A stretch of DNA of 64,000 nucleotides from Tigriopus japonicus (Eukaryota; Arthropoda; Copepoda; Harpacticoida; Harpacticidae): positions 319,105 through 383,104 of the forward strand of contig JAAGOF010000288.1 in the NCBI GenBank assembly GCA_010645155.1, written 5' to 3'. The stretch's first letter is position 1. Each line of letters opens with the position of its first letter. Shown piece by piece: positions 48,301 through 56,905 of this stretch. Below the pieces are notes generated by a model. The model was not told the origin of the DNA. It made no database searches and saw only the letters and a program-made list of their open reading frames with translations. Both the position numbers and the translations under genes were made by a program.

Positions 48301-48987
48301 GGACCTTGCGTGATTGCGTTTTTTTCGGTTGCGTCAATCCAGTAATTCAAAAGGCTGGAGAAAGAGTTGGGACAAAGACATTGTAATTCTAATGAATGTG
48401 TTTTAAAACAGTTTTTGAAACTGCAGCCTGAGATAGCTTTTGCAAATTAAAAAATATACTGACATACCAAATGCTATTGTAATCAACCCGGGATTCGAAG
48501 TTATCTTTGATCTTGTGAATATAACTTGCTTGAAAAAAAATATTTAGCTGTTTTACAGATTACATATTCCTTGAAGTGACATTAAAAGCTGCACAAATAA
48601 GAATACACCTATAAACACATGAAAAGGCGTTTTCTTATCCATCATCCTACATTGGCATTCAAAACAAAATATAGAAAAAATGGCATGTGTGTCCAATAAT
48701 ATCGGAGCCAATTGTACCCTTTCTATTGAGATGTCCATCACCGTCAGGAGTGCGTCAAACAACGGATATAAGTCTGTCCAGATTTATTTAGCTGCCCACG
48801 TGCTCTCATCTACAAAAATACGTCCGTAAGTAGACCTTATATCTCAATTCCCAAAACTCACCTGTGGCAATGTTCTCGGAATGAGATTGATATTGACCTC
48901 CTGCTCCTCCTGTTGTCGATCGTCGTCCTCAAAAGAGCCGTTTCTGAGGACGCCGGCCTCATTTTGATCTGGTGACGTCACATTCAT
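12018..48987 (-). CDS. NPFR: neuropeptide F/Y-type receptor, seven coding exons, 556 aa
   Basis: This is a plasma-membrane class A G-protein-coupled receptor. Coding exons are 48987-48862, 43495-43358, 40832-40633, 36837-36587, 33875-33367, 29827-29700 and 12336-12018. Every intron is GT-AG and phases match throughout. Visible hallmarks: extracellular N-terminus with two N-glycosylation sites (NVT, NGS); GN in TM1 (N73); LAVSD in TM2 (D101); Cys130 and Cys219 for the extracellular disulfide; DRY at 154-156; Trp182 in TM4; Pro245 in TM5; SWFPLN in TM6 (W391, P393); NPILY in TM7 (431-435); and Cys455-Cys456 for palmitoylation. Intracellular loop 3 is long (~125 residues). YKRWPGP in loop 1 and YCAEEW in loop 2 suit neuropeptide F receptors. 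A related peptide receptor such as an sNPF- or RYamide-type cannot be excluded. In the family such receptors act through G proteins in feeding control. Confidence 0.9.
15110..15452 (+). mobile_element. possible old hAT-like MITE
   Basis: CAGTGTTGCCA at the left and the complement of CAGCATTGCCA at the right form the common hAT terminal pattern. The flanking octamers do not match, so the duplication is lost or the pairing is chance. Confidence 0.4.
19870..20765 (-). pseudogene. decayed mariner-like transposase (N-terminal part)
   Basis: In shifting minus-strand frames, pieces resemble the DNA-binding half of a mariner-family transposase. Near 20640-20750 a piece reads RRKCAIAVLCDARNWPTEIA then DTVKLFGF. 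Near 20100-20180 a second helix-turn-helix-like piece reads TRSCNVPTKTIHKAVHEDLG. Stops and frameshifts separate them and no catalytic D,D,D core is visible. The segment is GC-richer than its surroundings. Family recognition is by pattern only. Confidence 0.45.
22654..22940 (+). mobile_element. hAT-like MITE (element 22662-22932)
   Basis: The ends are CAGGGTTGGTTTAATCCCG and the complement of CAGGGTTGGTCAAAAG. The flanking octamers GTTCTTAG and CTTCTTAG match at 7 of 8. It shares ends and TCCCG-type internal words with the larger element at 41344-42461. The minus-strand open frame through it is not a gene. Confidence 0.8.
23254..23413 (+). mobile_element. foldback (hairpin) element
   Basis: Two arms of about 70 bases pair: AGCAGAAATTCCAGACGTTTC and GTCAGCTGAC on the left match AGCAGAAATCCCAGACGTTTC and GTCAGCTGAT on the complement of the right. 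The ends read GGCCTCG and CCGAGCC. A related hairpin lies at 29041-29202. No clear target duplication. Confidence 0.6.
24455..24600 (-). repeat. LINE 3' end fragment
   Basis: Read on the minus strand, it holds the last codons of a LINE polyprotein (DQISYKL then stop at 24548), a short 3' UTR (GGGAATCCCATTCCTTGTAG) and a C-rich tail (G-run at ~24466-24478 on the plus strand). It closely matches the plus-strand copy at 56687-56905, so it is a 5'-truncated non-LTR retrotransposon. Confidence 0.55.
25471..25718 (+). mobile_element. hAT-like MITE (element 25479-25710)
   Basis: A perfect 8-bp duplication, CAAATGTG, flanks a 232-bp element with CATAGGCGTAGGAGG inverted ends. A small internal palindrome of G and C runs lies next to the right end (25665-25690). 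No coding capacity. Confidence 0.88.
25976..26276 (+). repeat. duplicated ~300-bp segment, copy 1
   Basis: It is a direct repeat of 26608-26913, similar along its length with scattered differences (TGTTT[C/T]GAGTAGGATTTTTGG and on). Both copies end near CACATC and CTAG. A diverged piece in opposite orientation lies around 57130-57180, so this is a dispersed repeat, not a local duplication. Confidence 0.55.
26608..26913 (+). repeat. duplicated ~300-bp segment, copy 2
   Basis: This copy lies about 630 bases from copy 1 in the same orientation. The minus-strand open frames in the two copies are related only because the DNA is; neither encodes a recognisable protein. Confidence 0.55.
27251..28193 (-). 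mobile_element. TA-flanked non-autonomous DNA transposon, copy 2 (943 bp)
   Basis: An inverted copy of 3236-4183, similar end to end, with ends GGTCAGATGTTTTG and the complement of GGTCATATGTTTTG, and TA at 27249-27250 and 28194-28195. It sits inside receptor intron 6. Its length differs from copy 1 by only five bases. Confidence 0.7.
29041..29202 (+). mobile_element. foldback (hairpin) element with hAT-like ends
   Basis: The left end AGGGCCCGGAAAAA and right end ACCGGGCTT bracket two pairing arms containing AGCAGAAATCCCAGACG and its mirror. It is related to 23254-23413, and its ends resemble those of the 545-bp hAT-like element at 59727. It lies only ~500 bases from receptor exon 6. Confidence 0.55.
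29700..29827 (-). CDS. NPFR: receptor exon 6 (TM7, NPxxY)
   Basis: Acceptor TTCTCTTTTAG| leads to TEELSRICF, then CHLIGMSSAF, NPILYG and helix 8 (FNEAFKEEF). Two bases (GG) are carried to the last exon. The donor GCCGG|GTAAGA overlaps an in-frame GGG TAA: without splicing the protein stops directly after Gly451. Confidence 0.95.
30241..30629 (+). mobile_element. hAT-like MITE (element 30249-30621)
   Basis: CAGGGTCGGCGGCCCAAGTG at the left is mirrored by the complement of CAAGGTCGGCGGTCCAAGTG at the right. Flanking octamers TACACATA and TAAAGAAA match at only 5 of 8, so the insertion is old or the duplication has decayed. Confidence 0.6.
31108..31345 (-). repeat. tRNA-derived SINE, copy B
   Basis: On the minus strand the A box is GTGGTTAGCGCAGG (31323-31310) and the B box GGTTCGATTCTCC (31286-31274). 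The body (ACCCACAGATGGAGAACC and on) matches copy A at 10385 and the tail matches the fragment at 4726. This gives a three-member family, with head, body and tail seen in this copy. Confidence 0.7.
33367..33875 (-). CDS. NPFR: receptor exon 5 (TM5, loop 3, TM6)
   Basis: This exon has 2 bases plus 169 codons. TM5 has FILPLTLISF. The loop of about 125 residues is rich in Ser, Gln and basic residues and would carry G-protein and phosphorylation contacts. TM6 has FALSWFPLNML. The donor after NIFQ is CCAG|GTAAGT. The acceptor GTTTTCAG| is strong. Confidence 0.95.
33876..36586 (-). other. receptor intron 4 (2.7 kb)
   Basis: AT-rich, with no repeat family, exon or RNA gene that I can recognise. The plus-strand frame at 35367-35768 (133 codons) has no recognisable features. 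Confidence 0.7.
36587..36837 (-). CDS. NPFR: receptor exon 4 (TM4 to start of TM5)
   Basis: It begins with the A that completes Arg of DRY, then YKVIVYS. TM4 contains FIWSVS; loop 2 contains YCAEEW with the second disulfide Cys. It ends one base into the Val codon of TM5 at TTGG|GTAAGA. Confidence 0.95.
36838..40632 (-). other. receptor intron 3 (3.8 kb)
   Basis: Mostly featureless. Two frames stand out slightly: a plus-strand one of 116 codons (37439-37789) and a minus-strand one of 63 codons (38423-38232, containing KTVYKVWEDPEIKNCLL) with coding-like composition. Neither has start or splice support. A CTCF-like AGAGGGCGC word lies at 40271-40279. Confidence 0.65.
40633..40832 (-). CDS. 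NPFR: receptor exon 3 (TM2-TM3)
   Basis: It encodes 66 codons plus AG of a split Arg. TM2 has NLAVSD; loop 1 has YKRWPGP; TM3 carries the disulfide Cys and ends IAID|R, completed to DRY in exon 4. Acceptor CCTTTCAG|, donor GACAG|GTGAGT. Confidence 0.95.
40833..43357 (-). other. receptor intron 2 (2.5 kb)
   Basis: Nearly half of it is the 1118-bp hAT-like element at 41344-42461. The rest shows no feature. Confidence 0.75.
41336..42469 (+). mobile_element. hAT-like element with internal minisatellites (41344-42461)
   Basis: A perfect 8-bp duplication, TATCCAAG, flanks inverted ends CAGGGTTGGTCGGGGGAT. Inside the left end (41391-41517) about six units of 20-22 bases based on GGGATAAACGGGATAAAT form a minisatellite. 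A second tandem array of roughly 40-bp units (AATGCTTGAAGAGTAAG) runs from about 42140 to 42345. The words TCCCGTTTATCCC recur at the right end as the mirror of the left. No transposase frame. Confidence 0.88.
43358..43495 (-). CDS. NPFR: receptor exon 2 (TM1)
   Basis: This exon has 46 codons, phase 0 at both ends, between TTTCTAG| and AAG|GTAAGT. It encodes DPAFYALSVFYC and the TM1 core with GNLLVI, followed by the intracellular-loop basic end SAHMRK. Confidence 0.92.
44294..44550 (+). mobile_element. foldback element
   Basis: A nearly full-length palindrome: GGTCGATTGTTGAGGTAG and AGTAGAAGCATATCTAGAA on the left pair with their mirror on the right, meeting around 44410 at CATAAGCTG. No target duplication is obvious. 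Confidence 0.55.
47298..47561 (+). mobile_element. 264-bp MITE family, copy 2
   Basis: The inverted arms are about 60 bases, from GGATGAGTGTAATTGAACG to the complement at CGTTTGATTACACTCATCC. Same length and ends as the copy at 57681. Target duplication unclear, so the superfamily is unassigned. Confidence 0.7.
47922..48278 (+). mobile_element. hAT-like MITE rich in TATCTAGATA words (47930-48270)
   Basis: CAGACCTGTTCAA ends are mirrored, and the flanks CATTAGTC and CTTTAGTC match at 7 of 8. The inside is built of repeated, mutually complementary TATCTAGATA-like words, so a transcript would fold extensively. Confidence 0.78.
48862..48987 (-). CDS. NPFR: receptor exon 1 (N-terminus)
   Basis: This exon has 42 codons. 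The ATG context CAACATGA is good, with A at -3. The product is hydrophilic and acidic, with NVT and NGS glycosylation sites and no signal peptide, normal for class A receptors. The donor is CACAG|GTGAG. The bases up to about 49400 are also richer in GC than the intron and may be a 5' UTR. Confidence 0.8.
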
Positions 48988-51900
48988 GTTGAACTGAGCT
49001 TGCCTTGAAAACACTCACTTGAAGATCAGATCTGGAATCCGGGATGAGTTCGTACTCAAGATTGATTTCTTTCACCGTCCGAAAGACGCGTTTTTGATCG
49101 GCTTGAAGATAAACACGGCTGATATGAAAGCCTCATCGATCGTCGCTGATTCACTTTCACGTCGTCCAAGGTCCAATGAGTCTTTTTGGATGATTCACGT
49201 CGGTGTTGGTCTTCATTTTATCATTCAGCTCAATGGGCTTTTCCTCTCGTTCTCACCGTTCCATGGCTTGATGACACCTAGATTAAGAGAAGTCTCGGAT
49301 TAGGGCCATAAAATGAATAGCCAAACGAGGAAGACAACGACATCAACCACGACCTTCAAGGCCAGCCTCAGAAAGACAACGAGCACGGTCTTTGCATATT
49401 GACAACCCGGACATGGGCCAAACTAAAACGGCCTCTATTTTATGACAGGCAATCTAATATGGGAGTGTTTAATTGTGTCGGAAGACCATGAAATCCTGTG
49501 CTTAGACAAAACAAGAGTAAAAACATGGTTTTAAAAGGCCAGAGGTTGTTGTAGAAGGTGAAGTTATTATATACATCTTCCACTTTAAGGAAGATGAAGG
49601 AAAGCCATTTTTGTTGGAAAATTGTCATTTCAGGTTTGACCTATTTTTAGGTCTCATAATTTGATTAGTATGATATCTGGTGGCAAAAATGTATCAGAGT
49701 TTGAGTCTACAAATTAGTTAAAATATGCATTTTTAAGAAGACATTCATCTTGATATATCTTCCAAAACCTAAATTAGGTGTGTTAGGTTGGATTTTTCAC
49801 CCCACAGATTCTGGAGTAAACAGTAGGTTTGGTATTGAAAAGGGTTTTTATTTTAAAGCTTCAAGCAAAACATGTGTAAATCGTGTTTTTAGGGAAGATT
49901 TTTTTTCTCCTTAATATTTTTTCCTTTTGTAAATTCGGTCAAAAGTTGAAGAAAGAAAAGTCTACAAAAAACCTGAAATATAAAATCGTGACTGAAAAGT
50001 TTGTAAAATGTTGAAAATAACTCTTGGTCATGTGTTTTATGTTTTGGTGACTTCTGTATTCAATTTTGATTGCAAACACGACCAACTTTTTTTGAGTCTT
50101 TTTGCCCTACACGAGCATCTAAGCAACTCTATGAAACAAAAAAGTATCTCTCCACAATCGTACATTGATGATCTTGGAGCGAGGTGATGAGCCTCATTCT
50201 CAGCCAAGGACATCGTTTCATTTCCTGACAAGCTATTAATAAGCCCAGCCTTTCCCTCATTTTTTCCTCATACATACGCGCATGGGGTGTTCCAAAGTAA
50301 TGAAAGCGAGAGCGGCCTTTAAAAAAGATAAGGATCAAAGAACTTAGTGTTTGATCTGTTGATACTCTGGATTTTGGAACAGTCCAGTTAATGAGCAAAT
50401 TAGCACATTGCAATCGGAAATGAAGACTTAACTTTGAACTTGGGATGAGCAAAGACTTACAAAAGAGAAGAAAGAGAGTTGGGGGAAAAACTCCAGACAA
50501 AGAAAGTCTTCCTTTGGGAGAACAAAGAAAAGGAACAGTAGCCCATTTCAAAGGCTGTCCAATGAAATTACAACCTTTCTTTGGCATGGTTTTCCGAACA
50601 TTAACTCCTTCTCTCTCGCTTCTGTTGTGGAAAAGTTTGACAGGACTACCATTCAATTTTAAGTATGATTAAATCAGGAGATTAGACATCTCGAGAAAAC
50701 TTGCTCTTCGTTTCCGAGCCAAAGATTGAGTGGGAAAAAAAACTTTCGGAATGTTTGGAGAACATTGGTTGGACATGAGCAAATAAGATATTGTTCCCGT
50801 CGGAAATATTTTGAACTTGGTACATGTTTAAGGAAGTTTCTGAACATAAAGAGTGGTATATTAGAGACTGCAAATTTAGACAGTTTTTGACACTAAAAGA
50901 CTCTATCCTAATTTTCTCCACAACTCTGAAATAATTGAATATGTGATATAGCTCTAAAAAGGCGAAAGATATCTCTGAAAGACTTAATGTACTCACAACT
51001 GACAAAATTGTGCAGCCTTAACTAAAATGAATGCAAACCCTTTTTTCTATGGCTTGTTAAAGAAGGACATCGTCACACTCAAAATTGTGTTCTTACAAGT
51101 GGGTGGGTTCGAACCCCACCAAAGGATTTACACACAACAAGCTAAAACTGCGGAACAATTCCTTTCTCATCCCGCAACCTCAAGTTCAAATTAATCGGAA
51201 AACTAAAACCTAAATTCACGTACATTACAGGTCTGTGATCTTACTTGATATGGTTTTGAATGTTCCTTCACCCTTTTGTGATTGTCATTCCAAGTCATTC
51301 CAATCTTTGGGCAACGACATAGTCTTCGTCAGCCACATCAATTGTAACACAAAGACTCTCCTTCTATGTCGTATTCAAGATTGTGGCATTGACAATTCTG
51401 CTTTTTGTGTTTGCTTGGAACCTTGACAAGATGAGACAGTGGAGAACGGTATTACATCGACTGTTCGGATCTCGTCCTTTGCCTCAAGAAGAATGAGATC
51501 AAACGTTGATCCATATCACAGTCATCGTGGCATGGTCCAATTGAAAGATGGAACAAGGAACAAGGATCAACTCTGTGGCCGGCCGAGTTTATTACAGGAT
51601 TGTAAACATGGAAGTCCCTGGAAAGATAAATATCATAAAGGTTCCAAGCTCGGGGAGAAACTTCTCGGAGAAGGAACATGTTCCTATTATTATGTTAAGT
51701 TTATGCTTTCAAAGTTGTTTTTTGTTCTTCGGACTTGAAAAAAATGGACAAAGGGCTCGAAATGCATGCATACTTGCATTTTGACACGGTTAGTTGGATT
51801 TAAATTGACAACCTTTCAACCTTTAATGTCACGAGTGTAGCACGTTTCGTGGACGACATTCTTTGAACGTAAATGTACGGAGCAATCTCGGAGAATAAAG

Positions 51901-53883
51901 CCTTTATTGAGTCGTTTCATTCTTTTAAAGGGAAAAAGACTTAAACAAAGGCAATCAAGGACACATTTACTAACGTAGATTTGTGGAGAAAAGCCAACAT
52001 GTGTTGAAATTTGTCAAATTTGAATTTATTTCTTTGAGAATTGCAGGGATAATTTTGGCTAGTTTCATCAAAATCGGCCAAAATTATGTTTCTGACGTCA
52101 CAATGTTATCAAAATGGTTTGTAATAAAACAGAGGATATGGTTGGATTAACTCGACACTTCTCTTGATTTACAGTTTTTTTCAGGAGCCCACAAAAAAAT
52201 TTCATGATGGGAATAATATGAGAGTCTACTTTTTTGGGACCCCAAATGCCAAAAGAGCAAATCAGAACTAAACCAGGAGCCGAATAACTTGTTGAATGAT
52301 TGGCCCTTTCAGAATCTGCGACCAAGCAAATTAGATTGGACCAAGAACCTCTGAAAGGTGGACTCCGATCCTCCGCTTTAGAACTACAATTTTATTTTTC
52401 AATCAACCAAATAGGACTTTCTTTACCTTAGTTAGAGTTTGTGTTATGAATCAAAATCACAATCAAAATTGTGACACAATCTAACATTAGGGTAAAAATT
52501 TATGCTCTTTTAAAGCTCAGTACATCATGCTACACAAAGTAAATAAGCTCGCCCTGTTTGAAAAAACAATTTCTAGAAGGCGGTTGAATCTGTCATTCAA
52601 CACTTTTTTCTATGCTGAGATTTTGAGAATGAAATTTAAAGGCGACATTCCACCACCAAGATCTCATTTGCACAAGAATGCAACAATCCATTCATTCTTA
52701 CAAGAAATCCTCATTCTCAGCAGTATTCTAGTTCTCCAATTTCTACGTAGTTGTTAATGGTTGGACTTTCATTTTCATGGCTCTGTCCCTAAAAGGTCAC
52801 TTTAAAGTGAAATTATTTGTCAGGACAAAGTAACTATTTTTGCCCGTTGCGCAAGAATTGCTTTTCGGTTTCTATATGTAAGAAATAATGGCAAAATAAA
52901 TCTGAGACACAACTTAAAATCAACACCATTTGCCACTTTAGATCTCCCAGAAATAAGGCCTCTTCTCTCTTTTTAAGACCTCATGTCAAAAAAAGAGCTC
53001 TAGTTCATTCAGGTAGAACTTGTTTACTTTTGCTCATCGGGTTTTTGTATTGGTTATTTGCATTAGATAAAATGCTTTTTAAAACATGTGTTCTGCTGTC
53101 ATGGTAGATTAACAAAGAGCAACCAAGCATTGAGCTATGCTTTATCCGTGATAAATAAGTCTGGCTAGAAATACATAGGACAGAGTATTGAACAAGTAAA
53201 TTCTAGTTTTAAAAATACAAACTATGAGAATAAGAGCGAAATATTCCCCTTTTTGAGATTTAGTTTTGGGGGCTCCAAACTTACCACGGTTTTTTGTGTC
53301 ACAACATTTTTCTTTTTGCAGAGAAAAAGGCATCTTTCACAGCTTTCACACAATAACTAAGAATAATGAAGTTGTCATTTGTTTTGTTTTAAGTTCTTTT
53401 GTTGTCCAATTTGTCGACTTTTTAATGTTCTCACTGTTTCATTTAGTTAATTTTCTTTAAAGGGTTGAATTTGCTGATCAAGGGTGAATAATAAAAGGAG
53501 TACACTAAAAACCATTGAAGTTATGTTGTCTTATGCATTAGGCAAAAGCAGGTATAAATATAACAACATAATTTCAACACCTATCAAGGCAACTTGTTTA
53601 ATAATTCAAATCTCTGATTCAGAGTATTTTAAGGTTAAAACTAAGCGGTTCCTTTGTTATTTGTTTGTTAACTACCCAAAAATCCAAATATTTTTTCAAT
53701 CTAACAAACCATATCCAATTTTTGAATGTTTTTAACTTCTTTTTGGATATCTTAAACCCATCCAACCCATTTTTCACTCAAATTCAGTCTGACAAATATT
53801 CTTTTGACTCTAAAGCTCTATGGGTCCCAATTTAAAGGTGCCATTTTTCCTTCCATCACCAAATTGAACGGAGACTCACTCAC
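48988..53883. other. receptor upstream region
   Basis: 48988-49400 is GC-richer and may be 5' UTR; AG dinucleotides at 49004-49003 and 48995-48994 could serve as leader acceptors. Further on there is AT-rich sequence, with unrecognised frames at 50129-50656 (minus, 175 codons) and 51439-51738 (plus). A perfect tRNA-like T-arm lies at 51103-51119. Confidence 0.4.
51103..51119 (+). repeat. isolated tRNA-like T-arm / B box
   Basis: GTGGG-TTCGAAC-CCCAC forms a perfect five-pair stem with a canonical seven-base loop. No A box, anticodon arm or matching acceptor stem is found upstream, so it is a tRNA or SINE relic rather than a tRNA gene. Confidence 0.35.
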
Positions 53884-54225
53884 CTGAAGGTATTTTATTT
53901 CACTCAGCCTTGCTCATTGAACCGATAAACTTGGACTACTGATAGATAACGAATCACCCTCTGACAAGGATAGAGCAGCTTCGGCAAAACGGACGCGCTT
54001 CTTTCTCCGCTCTCTCTCTCAATGTTTCCATCCTCATAAGGGCGATCAAGGCCTAGAAAAAGGCCAACACTCTGATGGAGTCCTTTCTTGGAACCAAATG
54101 GAATTGAGCAAATTGTCCGTGCGAACGACCGAATTACCGGGAGCATATTTTCGGAGCATGGTAATGTCCTTTCCGAGAACGTTGATTAGTTTTGGGCGTG
54201 AAATTTTGAAGACCAAGATCGATTG
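53884..54225 (-). other. possible non-coding first exon of the receptor
   Basis: This GC-richer minus-strand island ends in a very good donor (CTTCAG|GTGAGTGAG, GT at 53883-53882). It lies about 4.9 kb upstream of the receptor ATG exon, has the right orientation and is headed by a TATA-like box. The 80-codon frame inside is not recognisable. Joining it to the receptor is inference. Confidence 0.35.
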
Positions 54226-54247
54226 GATTGTCAATTAGGATGGAATG

Positions 54248-54254
54248 TATATAT
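54248..54254 (-). promoter_or_regulatory. TATA-like box upstream of the putative first exon
   Basis: ATATATA on the minus strand would place a start near 54220, just inside the GC-rich island. There is no clear initiator consensus, so the support is positional only. Confidence 0.3.
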
Positions 54255-54679
54255 TGAAAAATGGTGAACCGGGAGGAACCCTTTTTATTTGGGCGATGAA
54301 ATTCGATCTGTGAGGAACTTGATACCCATTTTGGAGAGTGTCCTGGAGTTTATCAGCCGAAAAATAACAAAAAGACCGGCTCTGAAGAAGTGGAAAATGA
54401 AATGGAAAAGATATTGTGTATGTTTCTGTCGATATACAGAAGATCTCTTATTTATAAACTGATAGGTGATGTCTTCAGCTTCTTGTGTGGTAATAAAAGA
54501 AAATATCAACGTTCATTGGATTTGAAGGGAAATCATGAAGATGTTTCTGGGAGGCAGTGCATTAGTTTCATGAATGATTGATTCTCGACTACTTAACTTC
54601 TTGTCATTTCCTCGTCTTCAATTGCTGGTAACCTCGAAAACAACAGATATTTCATAAGTAAAGGAAATCCAATTTTGGT

Positions 54680-55180
54680 GGAACGCGGTAAATAGGTCAC
54701 AGGGTAAAACGGTCACGGTAAAAATGTCACAATAACAAGGTCACAGACTCGGGGAGCTCCAAAGCTAGCCAAGGAGTGGCCCCAAGGGCCCTAGTATGTT
54801 CCTTGGTTGAATATTGTCCCATTGGACCCAATATTAACCGAGTGGAACACGATTATCCCAATCCTAAGAAGGTCTTATATGCATAGTCAACACGATGTAA
54901 CTCCCAACAGATTTTAGAACAACATCCTAACCTGCCTCGAATCCGTTGGACCGGGGAGGGTATCCTTGTCCCTCTAGAGTCAAAATTACACCCTTCATTG
55001 TGCATATGACAATAGGCTTCTAAGATATTCCGAGTGGAACAAACTAATACTCAGGGAAACGTTTCTTTTTGCCGTGACCGTTTTACCGTGACCGTTTTAC
55101 CCTGTACCCTTTTTTCCTCGTGAACTTTTTTACTGTGACCTATTTAATTGTGACCGTTTTGTTTGGGACATTTTTACCGA
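54680..55180 (+). repeat. inverted-repeat element built of GGTCACGGTAAAA words
   Basis: Both ends carry mirrored arrays of CGGTCACGGTAAAA and TAGGTCACAG words. The flanks CCAATTTTGGT and CCAATTTGGT are nearly identical and could be a target duplication. The middle shows no coding frame. Confidence 0.5.
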
Positions 55181-55293
55181 CCAATTTGGTATCAAAAGAG
55201 TCGTCCACCAAATCCAGAGTTTTTCAGGCAAAATATTATTTAACCGATAACAAGTTTTGCTTCGCGTTATGGTTTCAAAATTTCATTGCATTG

Positions 55294-55544
55294 GTTTAGA
55301 CCAGGGGTTCTCAACCTTTTTCCGGGGGATACCCATTTTGGCAAGGGAAATATTCGATTTACCCCCCTATGTAATGACCAATATTTAAAAATGTCAAAAT
55401 GCGTGAAGAAGAGAAAAACGTGCAATATTGGTCGAAAAACCCCAAGTTTTTTCCAATTTTTCCGGACACAAATTTACCCAACAGAAAGTCAAATTTACCC
55501 AATTTTGGGTAAATATCCATAGGTTGAGAACCCCTGGTTTAGAC
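55294..55544 (+). mobile_element. hAT-like MITE (element 55302-55536)
   Basis: A perfect 8-bp duplication, GTTTAGAC, flanks CAGGGGTTCTCAACCT and its complement. The duplication fits the nTnnnnAn preference known for hAT elements. 235 bp, non-coding. Confidence 0.9.
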
Positions 55545-56686
55545 CTACCTTTTTCTTTTAAAGTCCAACTTGGTGTTTTCTCCGCTTCTAAGATATGCTT
55601 TCACATTAAAAGGTATCTGATAGTAGTTAGTTTATGCTTATTTAATTATTTTAACAAAACGCTTGTTAGAAAAAGTAACAAGCGTTCATTAAGAAATGAG
55701 GGTAAAATTAGTGCTTGCACTCACTTAACGGTAATTGCAATTTCGAAATATCCCCAAATATAGCACCCTATTTACTAACAATGGAGATTTATTACTATAT
55801 ATTCAGAAACATTTAGCTGTAAGTATTTTGTATGATGTTGGCATAGAGGAAATAGTAATCCGACCTTTCATTTTCCCACCATGCTTATACAATGCATGAA
55901 CGAGGGATGAACCAAAAAGAATGCAAACGACCCTGTAATTTTTGATTCACACGGCCAATTTAAAGATATCACGTAAAATTCAGAGGTAGTTTTAGGTACT
56001 AAACTTGTTTTATAGACATTTTGATAACCCTGTTTTTGACCTTATTTGACGCCATCAAAAAGTGAACTAAATAACCCCCCTAAAATTTTGCTAAACAGTG
56101 TCCAAGTACGATCTCCCTTTTGGTTTGTCCAATAAGATCATCAAAGATAGGGAAAAACATTGAATGGTATCTACGGAGGCAAAGCTTTCCATTTTTGACC
56201 AATTTACCGGATTTGACAAAAAAAAGATAAGAAAGATGGGGTGAAGTGTGAAGGACCCTGTTGAGTCAAAAAGGCAAGTGACCATTTTGACGAGCCCCTA
56301 TCAAATTACCTATTTCTTGTGGTATGGTCTAAGTCAGGGGTTCTTAAACTTTTTTGACCCAGGGCCCCCTCAGAGCTTCTTGAGAAGTCCAGGGCCCCCT
56401 TGGTAAAAAATCAATTGAAAATATATAATAAAAAACACATGATGTGTATTTCGTATATAAGTGGGAAGTAATGAACCGAGAAAAACATCAGCGGAAACCT
56501 TGCGTTGCCAGACCCATCTTGCGTTGATTTCCAACATGGTTTGTGTTAATGTGTGTTGTGTAACATTTTGTGTTATACTCCGTGCCAGTGCTCTCAGATT
56601 TGGGTAATATTACCAAATCTAGGTAATTTTTGACCCCTTTCGGTATAAAAATTCGTCAATTGTTCAATTAGCCTATTTGCCTTCGT

Positions 56687-56905
56687 CGGGAATATATAGG
56701 AGCTGATCCTCTAACAGCATTTAAGGCAGAATTGGACAAATTTTTGAATACTATTCCTGACCAACCCACAATTCAAGGGTTGTACAGATCTGCCAACAGT
56801 AACTCATTGGTAGATCAAATTTCATATAAATGGTAATTTTATAAACTATATTAATCATTAACACTCTTTACAGGGAATCCCATTCCTTGTAGCGGTATTA
56901 AAAAA
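56687..56905 (+). pseudogene. LINE ORF2 C-terminus and 3' UTR
   Basis: A 49-codon tail (including FKAELDKFLNTIPDQPTIQG and NSNSLVDQISYKW, stop 56834-56836) resembles the conserved C-terminal end seen after reverse transcriptase in crustacean and other invertebrate LINEs. A 3' UTR and C-rich tail follow. The same 3' end is at 24455-24600. Upstream reverse transcriptase is missing, so the copy is 5'-truncated. Confidence 0.55.

Larger units (their letters stand above)
43496..48861 (-). other. receptor intron 1 (5.4 kb)
   Basis: It contains a foldback at 44294-44550, the 264-bp MITE at 47298 and a hAT-like MITE at 47930. The plus-strand frame at 43609-43983 (124 codons) is unrecognised. 44850-47290 and 48280-48860 show nothing further. 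Confidence 0.7.

Noticed and set aside
49019..49303. 94-codon plus-strand frame beside receptor exon 1
   Set aside because: It runs opposite to the receptor leader, has no recognisable features, and the GC-rich composition is better explained as receptor 5' UTR or promoter.
50129..50656. 175-codon minus-strand frame upstream of the receptor
   Set aside because: No recognisable domain, signal peptide or splice borders, and internal composition does not look coding. Kept only as a non-coding note.
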